A stretch of 64,000 bases of DNA from JAUIJL01 sp965366625. Lineage in GTDB: Bacteria; Acidobacteriota; Thermoanaerobaculia; Multivoradales; J023. The translations under genes and the position numbers were made by a program. The stretch lies in assembly GCA_965366625.1 (NCBI GenBank), contig CBDUGP010000010.1, forward strand, positions 66,166 through 130,165, written 5' to 3'. The notes beneath the pieces were generated by a model that made no database searches, was not told where the DNA came from, and saw only the letters and a list, made by a program, of their open reading frames with translations. Within the stretch, counting starts at the first letter, position 1. Every line of letters begins with the position of its first letter. Shown here one piece after another: positions 34,998 through 41,799 of this stretch.

Positions 34998-35494
34998 GCC
35001 TCTCCTCCATCGGCCCGGTCTCCGCGGATCTGAGCCACCAGATCTGCCATCTCGACGGTCGCCGCAGCGGCGTCCCAGCCCTTATTTCCCAGCTTGCCAC
35101 CGGCTCGCTCGACCGCTTGGTCCGAGGTATCGGTGGTCAACACGCCGAAACCAACAGGTATGCGGTGGCGCTGCATGAGAGATGAGGTCAGCTTGCTGCA
35201 CTCACCGGCTACGTAGTCAAAATGGGGCGTTTCGCCTCGGATCACAACCCCGAGCGCGACCAAACCATCATAGCGACCGGTTTGGGCCAGCTCTTCCAGC
35301 GCCAACGGCAGCTCCCAGGCCCCTGGGACCCGGACTACCGTGATGCGATCTTGGGTAACGCCATGGCGCTGCAGGCAGTCCACGGCGCCCTCTAGGAGGA
35401 GATCCACAACCCGCGAGTTGAAACGGGCAGCCACAACTCCAAATCGGCGATTCGCGGTTCCGAATTGCCCTTGTAGGTGCTCGATATCAGTCAT
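34994..35494 (-). CDS. ribH: 6,7-dimethyl-8-ribityllumazine synthase
   Basis: RibH condenses the ribityl pyrimidine with dihydroxybutanone phosphate, the penultimate step of riboflavin synthesis, usually as an icosahedral particle. The 166-residue product contains VVAARFNSRVVDLLLEGAVDCL, RVPGAWELPLAL, ALGVVIRGETPHFDYVAGECSKL (with the catalytic His) and FGVLTTDTSDQAVERAGGKLGNKG, all in family order. ATG at 35494 is chosen with AGGAG about 9 bases upstream; the open frame extending to 35794 crosses the tRNA gene and is not coding. No other riboflavin genes are near. Confidence 0.96.
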   Translation of the reverse strand: MTDIEHLQGQFGTANRRFGVVAARFNSRVVDLLLEGAVDCLQRHGVTQDRITVVRVPGAWELPLALEELAQTGRYDGLVALGVVIRGETPHFDYVAGECSKLTSSLMQRHRIPVGFGVLTTDTSDQAVERAGGKLGNKGWDAAAATVEMADLVAQIRGDRADGGEA

Positions 35495-35749
35495 TGCGTC
35501 GCTCCTATCGCCTGAATCCGGCCCGTCGCAATCGGCCATTCGGGTCCGTTTGCGGATCATCAACATCTTCGGCCCCAGGAGCCATCGAGGGGAAGCCTGC
35601 GGGCAGAAAGCCCTCCAGCGGCCGTATTCCCATCCGAAGATGTCTACTGGTGTCGGCGTCTTTCGGCAAAGACGCCACAAGGCACAACAGGCCGCTCGAA
35701 TGGGGAGCGGCCTCGGTTCGGCGGATCGATAATGTTCGTATCGGAAGAT

Positions 35750-35826
35750 TGGTCGGGACGGCGAGATTCGAACTCGCGACCACCTGAACCCCATTCAGGT
35801 ACGCTACCAGACTGCGCCACGTCCCG
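35750..35826 (-). tRNA. tRNA-Pro (anticodon GGG)
   Basis: A full cloverleaf is readable on the minus strand. The acceptor is CGGGACG/CGTCCCG. The anticodon stem CCTGA/TCAGG encloses loop ATGGGGT (anticodon GGG). The T arm has GTTCGAATC, the discriminator is A, and CCA is encoded. It decodes CCC and CCU. Confidence 0.95.
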
Positions 35827-35844
35827 ACGATTTTGATTCTACTA

Positions 35845-35884
35845 TGTCTCACCCGGCGCCACTGTGTCTCACCCGGCACCATTG
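35845..35884. repeat. 20-bp tandem duplication upstream of tRNA-Pro
   Basis: TGTCTCACCCGGCGCCACTG is immediately followed by a copy with two differences. It lies 18 bases upstream of the tRNA 5' end, in its promoter region. Confidence 0.65.
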
Positions 35885-35928
35885 TGGGGGTCATTCTTTC
35901 CGCCTTGTTTTCCGATCGCCCAGGATAA

Positions 35929-36366
35929 CTAGGACGCCTTGGAATCCAGGAGGTCCAGAATCTCGCGGGCTTGGGTGAGCGCGCCTTCGATTCCGGAGCG
36001 GAGAGTTTTTACGTTTTCAGCCGCGGTGTCAAGCTCTTCTCGAAGTCCGGAGTGACCGTTTTCGCCCTCGGCCCCTGAAGTCTCCGATTCGGGAGTCGGC
36101 GCCACCACGGGCTTGCCGTCTTCCCCGTCGGTAAGCTCACTTTCGAGCTTCTTCTTGGCCCCTGCGATCGTATACCCCTCTTCGTAGAGCAGCTCCTTGA
36201 TGCGCCGGATGATGTCGAGTTCACGCTCGCTATAGACCCTTTGGCCGGATTTGCTCTTGTTCGGGCTGAGAAATGGAAATTCAGTTTCCCAATACCGAAG
36301 CACGTACGGTTGGATGTCGAGAAGCTTGCACGCTTCACCGATCTTGTAGAAAAGCTTCTTTGCCAC
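35929..36366 (-). CDS. MerR-family transcriptional regulator
   Basis: The 145-residue product opens with a MerR-type winged helix-turn-helix (FYKIGEACKLLDIQPYVLRYWETEFPFLSP followed by GQRVYSERELDIIRRIKELL). The second helical hairpin ends with EEGYTIAGAKKKL. The remaining C-terminal part is an acidic linker and a short coiled coil with no effector-binding cysteines. It is the compact type usually found directly downstream of an IHF/HU gene, as here. Start is GTG at 36366, with GGAAG upstream. The ligand or target is unknown. Confidence 0.9.
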   Translation of the reverse strand: MAKKLFYKIGEACKLLDIQPYVLRYWETEFPFLSPNKSKSGQRVYSERELDIIRRIKELLYEEGYTIAGAKKKLESELTDGEDGKPVVAPTPESETSGAEGENGHSGLREELDTAAENVKTLRSGIEGALTQAREILDLLDSKAS

Positions 36367-36429
36367 GCTTCAGCTTCCGAATGGGGACTTGCAGATCAAC
36401 TCAGACCAGGGTGGTCTTGAGACCGGAGA

Positions 36430-36753
36430 TCAAGTCTCACCGTCATCGTCGGTCAAGACCGATTTTAGATGGCGCGACGGCTTGAAGGTCAATCCGGTTC
36501 GAGGGGGGATGAACATCTTTTCGCCACTGGCTGGATTGACGCCGGTTCGCCCTTCCCGCGCCGCCAACTCGAAAGTGCCAAAGTTTCGGATCCTCACCGC
36601 TCTACCATCTGACAGGCTGGTTTTCACCGTCGAAAAGATGGCATCCACGACTTTCGCAGCCTCTGTTTTGGTCAGCGCACCATGGCGCTTATAAACAGCA
36701 TCGACTAGATCGGCTTTGGTCGTGCCTAGGGACTTTGGCAATTTTCGACTCAA
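36430..36753 (-). CDS. ihfA: HU/IHF-family DNA-bending protein (IHF alpha-like)
   Basis: This 107-residue nucleoid protein bends DNA. Family marks are TTKADLVDAVYKRHGALTKTEAAKVVDAIF, the body GRAVRIRNFGTFELAAREGRTGVNP and the tail EKMFIPPRTGLTFKPSRHLK, with the intercalating Pro of the beta arm in the RTGVNP turn. TTG at 36753 is chosen because GGAGGT stands 4 bases upstream; the open frame continues to 36969 but that extension is not homologous. The merR neighbour downstream supports an IHF-alpha type, although a partner subunit is not in the window. Confidence 0.88.
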   Translation of the reverse strand: MSRKLPKSLGTTKADLVDAVYKRHGALTKTEAAKVVDAIFSTVKTSLSDGRAVRIRNFGTFELAAREGRTGVNPASGEKMFIPPRTGLTFKPSRHLKSVLTDDDGET

Positions 36754-36965
36754 CGCTACCTCCGAGACCCTCGAGATGCGGACGTGATCATCCCAACGAA
36801 AGCCGGTCTTCATCCGACTCCAATCGGCTCGATCAGCGGTAACTTGCTTCAAAAACCCGAGCCGTTCCATAGAGACCCAGCTGAGCTGCTCGATCTCTCG
36901 ACGATTCGGACTCGGCTGAACAGTCCCAACAGTATAGGAGATCCATCCGGGACACGACAAGGGCA

Positions 36966-38270
36966 TCAACGCTTCCGGATCACTAAACGAATCGGCACAC
37001 CACCCAGATCCAGAGATTCCCGCAACTGGTTCTCTAGATAACGACGATAGGTGTCGGACCGCTCAAGGGTTCGATTGGCGAACAACATGAAGGTGGGTGG
37101 CCCGGTTTGAACCTGAGTCGTGTAGTAGACCTTCCAGGGTTTGCCGTATTTTTGCGGCGGCTGGTGACGGATGATCGCCGATTCGATCAGGCGATTGAGT
37201 TCGCTGGTCCCCAGCTCCACTTTTGTGCGCTCGAGCACCTTTTCAACAGCCGGCAAGAGACGGTCGAGTCTCCTACCGGAAAGCGCAGAGATATTGACCC
37301 GCTCTGGCCCAGAAAGTAGCTGGTCCAACCGAGGCCAATCCTCTTCGAGCTTTTCTCGGGCTTCGTCGTCCAGTAGATCCCATTTGTTGATGGCGACGAC
37401 GACCGAGCGCCCGAGTTCCCAGGCACTCCCTGCAATCGCCAGATCCCCGCTGGTAATTCCCTGGGCCGCGTCGACCACCAAGATCACGGCCTGGGCACGT
37501 TCCATCTGACGGCGAGCGAACATCACGGCGATTTCCTCGGCGAAACCCGAAACTTGGCTGCGCCGGCGAATACCGGCGGTATCGATCAGCTTCCAGGTCT
37601 TGCCTTCCCACTCCATCAGCGTGTCGATTGGGTCACGGGTGGTTCCCGCTTCCGGTGAGACCAGCACCCTCGCCTGCCCTACCATTCGGTTGACCAACGA
37701 AGACTTACCTACATTTGGGCGTCCGACGATGGCGAGACAAGGGATGTCGTCCGATTCCACTTCCGGTTCCGCCACCTGCGGCCCCAGGAGTTCGCACATC
37801 TCGGACCGTAAAGCATCGATGCCACGGCCGTGCTCGGCCGACACCAAGACCTGGCGATCCAAACCCATGGCATAAAAGTCGTGGAATTGCTCCTCCGCGG
37901 CCCGGGTGTCGCTCTTATTCACTACCAAAATCGCGGGTCGATCTGCCTTCCGGGTTTCCTCCCAGACTCGCTCGTCTGCCGCGGTCAGACCGTCCTTGCC
38001 GTCGACGATCAAGAGCAGCAAATCGCTTTCCTCGATCGCCAACATTACCTGGGCCGACAGGCCCAGTGGATCGTCACCCGGCACCAAACCGCCGGTGTCG
38101 ATCAGCTCGATGAAGCGATCCTCTTCCAGTTCATAGCGGCCGAAGATTCGGTCCCGTGTGATGCCCGGTTGGTCGTGCACGATCGATTGCCGGCGACCTA
38201 TCAGGCGGTTAAAGAGGGTGGATTTGCCGACATTGGGCCGGCCAATAATGGCGACCACTGAAGATTGCAT
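36966..38270 (-). CDS. der: Ribosome biogenesis GTPase Der (EngA)
   Basis: Der is a tandem-G-domain GTPase needed for 50S assembly. The 434-residue protein has a first G domain (GRPNVGKST near residue 11, then DTGG and NKSD) and a second (GRPNVGKSS near 185, then DTAG and NKWD). The KH-like C-terminal domain includes TGPPTFMLFANRTLERSDTYRRYLENQLRE. ATG at 38270 follows a GTG one codon upstream, so the exact start is ambiguous by one residue. It lies 30 bases downstream of a lipoprotein gene on the same strand. Confidence 0.97.
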   Translation of the reverse strand: MQSSVVAIIGRPNVGKSTLFNRLIGRRQSIVHDQPGITRDRIFGRYELEEDRFIELIDTGGLVPGDDPLGLSAQVMLAIEESDLLLLIVDGKDGLTAADERVWEETRKADRPAILVVNKSDTRAAEEQFHDFYAMGLDRQVLVSAEHGRGIDALRSEMCELLGPQVAEPEVESDDIPCLAIVGRPNVGKSSLVNRMVGQARVLVSPEAGTTRDPIDTLMEWEGKTWKLIDTAGIRRRSQVSGFAEEIAVMFARRQMERAQAVILVVDAAQGITSGDLAIAGSAWELGRSVVVAINKWDLLDDEAREKLEEDWPRLDQLLSGPERVNISALSGRRLDRLLPAVEKVLERTKVELGTSELNRLIESAIIRHQPPQKYGKPWKVYYTTQVQTGPPTFMLFANRTLERSDTYRRYLENQLRESLDLGGVPIRLVIRKR

Positions 38271-38300
38271 CACTGATTTAGCTCTCGAATCTGGGGGCGT

Positions 38301-38855
38301 TTATTCGTCGGAGGTCTTTTCGAGCTCTCGATAGAGGATCGACCATCCATCGCCCTTGCGCTTCATTTGGTACTTCACCCGACTACGTTGGTCGAGACTC
38401 TCATTGATGACCATGCGAGATCCGAGGGTATAAGCCCGAACATCCCAAACCTCGACGGTGGTCACGAAGGCGTTGGAGTAGTTCCACACCGAAATATTCT
38501 CCACCGTGACGCTTTTGAACTCGGGCTCGTAAACTTGTCCCCGGGCTTCCAGCTCCTCGATCCTCAGCTGGATCCGAGCTTGCTCTTTGGGAACTGCCCA
38601 AGGCTCCAAAGTCGACGTCGAGCCGCTCGCGTAGGCTTTGCCGAGCACCGGCAAATACACTTCCAGCACTTGCTGGATTTCCGCTTTATCGACTTCTTCG
38701 GACGGCGCGCCGACCGGACCACACGAGGTCGTGACGAGCAACAGGGAAATCAGCAGCACGCTGGGTAGCAAGATCCCGACTGGTAGGTTCCGGCGGGAGT
38801 TCGGGCAGGGAGGTAATTGACGCCTCTTCATTGTTGCGCAGTCTAACATCGGCAT
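38301..38855 (-). CDS. Lipoprotein of unknown function
   Basis: I do not recognise the family. The 184-residue product has a positively charged N-terminus, a hydrophobic core (ILLPSVLLISLLLV) and a lipobox ending LVTTSC-G, so it is probably a lipoprotein. The mature part is a small alpha-plus-beta domain of about 130 residues. Strands such as VTVENISVWNYSNAFVTTVEVWDVRAY and SRVKYQMKRKGDGWSILYRELE recall NTF2-like/IMS-type domains that bind small ligands or partner proteins. The first ATG has AAGGAA 5-6 bases upstream. It precedes der and may share its transcript. Confidence 0.6.
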   Translation of the reverse strand: MPMLDCATMKRRQLPPCPNSRRNLPVGILLPSVLLISLLLVTTSCGPVGAPSEEVDKAEIQQVLEVYLPVLGKAYASGSTSTLEPWAVPKEQARIQLRIEELEARGQVYEPEFKSVTVENISVWNYSNAFVTTVEVWDVRAYTLGSRMVINESLDQRSRVKYQMKRKGDGWSILYRELEKTSDE

Positions 38856-39362
38856 CTCGATTCCTTAATCTTTTGTCGCCGCAGCCTCTCGGCTCTGGCG
38901 GAGTATTCGAGCTGGGTCTTTTTGCGAACGGTCGGTCAGAGCTTCTCGCGCGGCATGCTGCGCTGCGATTCGATCAACTCAAGCTGGTTGGATGACCGGG
39001 TTGGATGACCGGGTTGACTGACCGGGTTGACGGCAGGACGAGGTTGATGGTTACCGCAGGGTAGATGTCGGAAAAGGGGCCGGGATTCCTTTCGCGACGC
39101 CGCCCTTGCGAATTTAATGGACCTGCCAAACAGGCTGCGGGTTCCCAATCCCCGTCCCACGTATGCGATCAGGGCCCAGAGAAAACCCCCCTGCCGCAAC
39201 GGCCGTGGGCATCGGAAAAATAAATTCGCCCGAATTACGCCATTGACAGGCCCAAGCCCCTTCTCTAAAATCCGCCTCCACGGTGAGAGACCGCTCTGGA
39301 GACATTGTCATTTCGACATTCCAGTGAATGCCTTTCACCTTCGGCTCCGGCCGACCTACTTT
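38856..39362. other. Intergenic region with short tandem repeat, upstream of tRNA-Leu
   Basis: No gene is supported in these 507 bases. At about 38986-39030 there are three imperfect 13-14 bp units of the GGGTTGGATGACC type. Frames crossing the region (for example 38936-39199 minus) lack a ribosome binding site and homology. Confidence 0.4.
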
Positions 39363-39449
<87 letters not shown>

Positions 39450-39483
39450 GCTTCTCCCCTCCTCTAGTCTCCCAAGACTCAGC

Positions 39484-39978
39484 TCATTTCGACAGCATCA
39501 GCTCGGCTTCGACCAGAAGCTCTCGGCTGTCGTCCGACCGGATCCTGAGCAAACCACCGGTTACCTTGTGCAGGCGTCCAAAAGCACGGGAATCCTCGAT
39601 TCTGATCTCGAGGTCGTCGCCGGCGATCATCGGCTCATCCGCCAGATTCTGCGAAAAAGTAGCTTCGAATCCCGCCAGGTGCACCGGCTTGCTCGATGGT
39701 GTGCCCGGGTTTTGGCTTGCACCCTCCCCCGGATCCATTTGCGACCCCACGTCCAGCGAATTCGATGCCTCTGCTGGCGACGAACCCGACCCGGCCATCA
39801 GCACGGCAGACGCTTGGGCGATCATTTCGATCGCCAAAATGGAGGGTATCGCGGGGGCACCACGGAACGGTCCGGCGCCCTGGGTCAGGCGCACGAGCAC
39901 AACACGGTTTTCGCCGACCTCAGAAGAGGCCGGCGGCACCGGATCGACGAATGCGAAGGGGTATTTGTGGGGCAGCAC
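39484..39978 (-). CDS. Hotdog-fold, FabZ/FabA-like 3-hydroxyacyl-ACP dehydratase homologue
   Basis: The product, about 164 residues from the GTG at 39978, resembles the FabZ/FabA hotdog family: LPHKYPFAFVDPV near the start, then GAPAIPSILAIEMIAQASAVLM, and a later beta-rich HLAGFEATFSQNLADEPMIAGDDLEI. The segment aligning with the catalytic GHFPG of FabZ reads GAGPFRG here, so the active-site His appears to be missing. It may be a non-catalytic or altered acyl-ACP-binding protein. The start is uncertain: no ribosome binding site precedes the GTG and the frame stays open into the upstream acyl carrier protein gene. Adjacency to that gene supports acyl-ACP as ligand. Confidence 0.65.
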   Translation of the reverse strand: MLPHKYPFAFVDPVPPASSEVGENRVVLVRLTQGAGPFRGAPAIPSILAIEMIAQASAVLMAGSGSSPAEASNSLDVGSQMDPGEGASQNPGTPSSKPVHLAGFEATFSQNLADEPMIAGDDLEIRIEDSRAFGRLHKVTGGLLRIRSDDSRELLVEAELMLSK

Positions 39979-40039
39979 AGTTTGGGCAGCACGACGTGGG
40001 GCGGCACGGTGTTGGGGTGCCGCAGGCCGGATCGAACCT

Positions 40040-40324
40040 TCAGTCGGCGGATTCGGCGGCTCGCGATTGGACAAACTCAGCCAGGGACTCGACCGAGGAA
40101 AGGGCTTGAGCGCCAACCTCCTCGTCGTCGATCCGAACACCGAGTTCTTGCTCAATACCCAAGACCAGCTCCAGGGCGTCGATCGAATCCAGCCCCAGCC
40201 CATCTTCACTAAAAAGGGGCGCGGATTCGTCGATCGACTCGGGATCCATCTCGAGTTTCAGCCGGTCTACAATCAGCCGCCTGATGCGGCCCTTCAGCTC
40301 TTTGGAGGTCTCTGCGTCACTCAT
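40040..40324 (-). CDS. Acyl carrier protein
   Basis: The 94-residue acidic product is a typical stand-alone carrier. It has the phosphopantetheine attachment motif GLDSIDALELVLGIEQELGV, with the modified Ser in DSI. Two earlier helices (GRIRRLIVDRLKL) and a final helix (SVESLAEFVQS) flank it. Being beside a hotdog-fold protein rather than fabD/fabG/fabF, it is probably a specialised carrier (polyketide-like, lipid A or aryl polyene type) rather than the housekeeping AcpP. The Met at 40324 begins the conserved part; an earlier in-frame ATG at 40342 is possible. Confidence 0.9.
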   Translation of the reverse strand: MSDAETSKELKGRIRRLIVDRLKLEMDPESIDESAPLFSEDGLGLDSIDALELVLGIEQELGVRIDDEEVGAQALSSVESLAEFVQSRAAESAD

Positions 40325-40511
40325 GGCGGCGGATCGTAGCATAGGAGGAACGATAAGCTCACCTCAGCTGCCAAAACTTCTGACCGCCCTTTGCCGTTTA
40401 ACCTGCTATCAGGGTGTGGCAAAATTGCCGCTCACACCAAATGGCGGGGTACTCGCCCTCCGACTCCTTGGGAATTCACAACCGACGACTCTCTGCAAGC
40501 TACAATCTCGA

Positions 40512-41135
40512 ATGCCCCAAAGCACTGAAATTTCTTCCCTGACCATCAACCGCCTTTCGGTCTATTTGCGCGGTTTGAGGGCACTCCAACACGAGAATAT
40601 CCAGCGCATCTCCTCGTCGGAGATGGCGCGACGATTCCAATTGTCGGCGGCGCAAATCCGCAAAGATCTGGCCCAATTCGGCGAACTCGGGATTCGCGGT
40701 GTGGGTTATGACGTCAGCCATCTGCGCCAGAAGCTCGAATCTCAGCTCGGATTGGATCGCGAGCATCGGGCGGTCATTGTCGGCGCGGGCAACATCGGCA
40801 CGGCTTTGGCACGATTTCCCGGACTGAACTCCGGCAGCTTCAAGGTAGTTGCGTTATTCGACATCGACCCCGGCCGTATTGGCGAGCGCTTGGGAGAGTT
40901 AGAGGTCTCCCCGAGCAAGGACCTGGAAGCTGTGGTCAAAGAAACCGGCGCGGAAATGGCCATTCTGGCCGTTCCCGCCGCTGCTGCCCAAGAGAACTAC
41001 GAGGCCCTCGCCGACGCCGGCATCAAGGCAGTGCTGAATTTCGCTCCGGTCCAGATCAAGGAGCGACCCGAAACTCGGGTCAAAACCGTCGACTTGCTGA
41101 TTTTCCTCGAGGAACTCGCCTCGACCCTTCGCTGA
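40512..41135 (+). CDS. rex: Redox-sensing transcriptional repressor Rex
   Basis: Rex represses respiratory and fermentative genes and releases DNA when NADH binds. The 207-residue product has the family's winged-helix N-terminus (LTINRLSVYLRGLRAL, then ISSSEMARRFQLSAAQIRKDLAQFGELGIRGVGYDV). The Rossmann domain follows with the NADH-binding VIVGAGNIGTALARF and VVALFDIDPGRIGE. The last helix, including LLIFLEELA, mediates dimer swapping. ATG at 40512 is chosen by homology; the upstream extension is not conserved. A 12-bp palindrome GGCAAAATTGCC lies at 40418-40429 but does not match the Rex consensus TTGTGAA-N4-TTCACAA. The cox operon follows downstream. Confidence 0.94.
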   Translation: MPQSTEISSLTINRLSVYLRGLRALQHENIQRISSSEMARRFQLSAAQIRKDLAQFGELGIRGVGYDVSHLRQKLESQLGLDREHRAVIVGAGNIGTALARFPGLNSGSFKVVALFDIDPGRIGERLGELEVSPSKDLEAVVKETGAEMAILAVPAAAAQENYEALADAGIKAVLNFAPVQIKERPETRVKTVDLLIFLEELASTLR

Positions 41136-41145
41136 GCACCGAGCG

Positions 41146-41235
41146 CCGGGCGCCCCTAGCCGGGCGCCCCTAGCCGGGCGCCCCTGGCCGGGCGCCCCTA
41201 GCCGGGCGCCCCTAGCCGGGCGCCCCTAGCCGGGC
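41146..41235. repeat. 14-bp GC-rich tandem repeat array between rex and the cox operon
   Basis: Six units of CCGGGCGCCCCTAG (one with a single change) and a partial seventh run without spacers. Each contains the palindrome GGGCGCCC, so the transcript or single strand could fold into repeated hairpins. It ends about 10 bases before TATAAA at 41245-41250, which may be the -10 of the cox promoter. Confidence 0.85.
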
Positions 41236-41313
41236 ACCCTGTGATATAAAAATCGGATTCAGGACCAGCTCAATTTTCCCGAACCGTCCGGACGAATCTC
41301 CAGGAGGAGCTAG

Positions 41314-41799
41314 ATGGGCCACCGCATCCAAGTCGAGGTCAACGGTAAGCATTACGAGAGGGAAGTCGACGCCCGTCGACTGCTGGTTCACTTCCTACGG
41401 GAAGACCTGGGTCTCACGGGCACCAACGTCGGCTGCGAAACCAGCCTATGTGGCGCCTGCACCGTCTTGGTGGACGGTCAATCGGTTAAGTCCTGCACCC
41501 AGCTCGCGGTCCAGGCCGACGGCACCTCAATCACCACCATCGAAGGCATGGCCGACGGCAAGAACTTGCATCCCTTGCAGGCCGCTTTCCGCGACAATCA
41601 CGGCCTCCAATGCGGCTACTGCACGCCCGGAATGATCATGGTCGCGGCCGGCATGCTGGCCGACAATCCCTCCCCGACCGAGCAAGAAATTCGGCACGGC
41701 TTGAAGGGCAATGTCTGCCGCTGCACCGGGTACCACAACATTGTGAAGTCCATCTCCGACGCCGCCGGTCGAATGGCCGGTAAAGGGGGCGATTCATGA
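41314..41799 (+). CDS. coxS: Molybdenum hydroxylase small (2Fe-2S) subunit, CoxS-like
   Basis: The small subunit carries two [2Fe-2S] clusters that pass electrons from the molybdenum centre to FAD. The 161-residue product has the plant-ferredoxin-type cluster GCETSLCGACTVLVDGQSVKSC and the second cluster CGYCTPGM...CRCTGYHNIV in the standard order. AGGAGG at 41301-41306 precedes the ATG at a good distance. It overlaps coxL by four bases (ATGA). The cluster architecture matches carbon monoxide dehydrogenase-like and other molybdenum hydroxylases; the substrate is decided by the large subunit. Confidence 0.95.
   Translation: MGHRIQVEVNGKHYEREVDARRLLVHFLREDLGLTGTNVGCETSLCGACTVLVDGQSVKSCTQLAVQADGTSITTIEGMADGKNLHPLQAAFRDNHGLQCGYCTPGMIMVAAGMLADNPSPTEQEIRHGLKGNVCRCTGYHNIVKSISDAAGRMAGKGGDS

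Noticed and set aside
35495..35794. N-terminal extension of ribH
   Set aside because: It would read through tRNA-Pro; the homologous start at 35494 has a good ribosome binding site.
36754..36969. N-terminal extension of the HU/IHF gene
   Set aside because: It adds 72 non-homologous residues and overlaps der; TTG at 36753 has GGAGGT upstream.
40418..40429. Rex operator upstream of rex
   Set aside because: The palindrome GGCAAAATTGCC is real but does not match the known Rex consensus, so I do not call it an operator.
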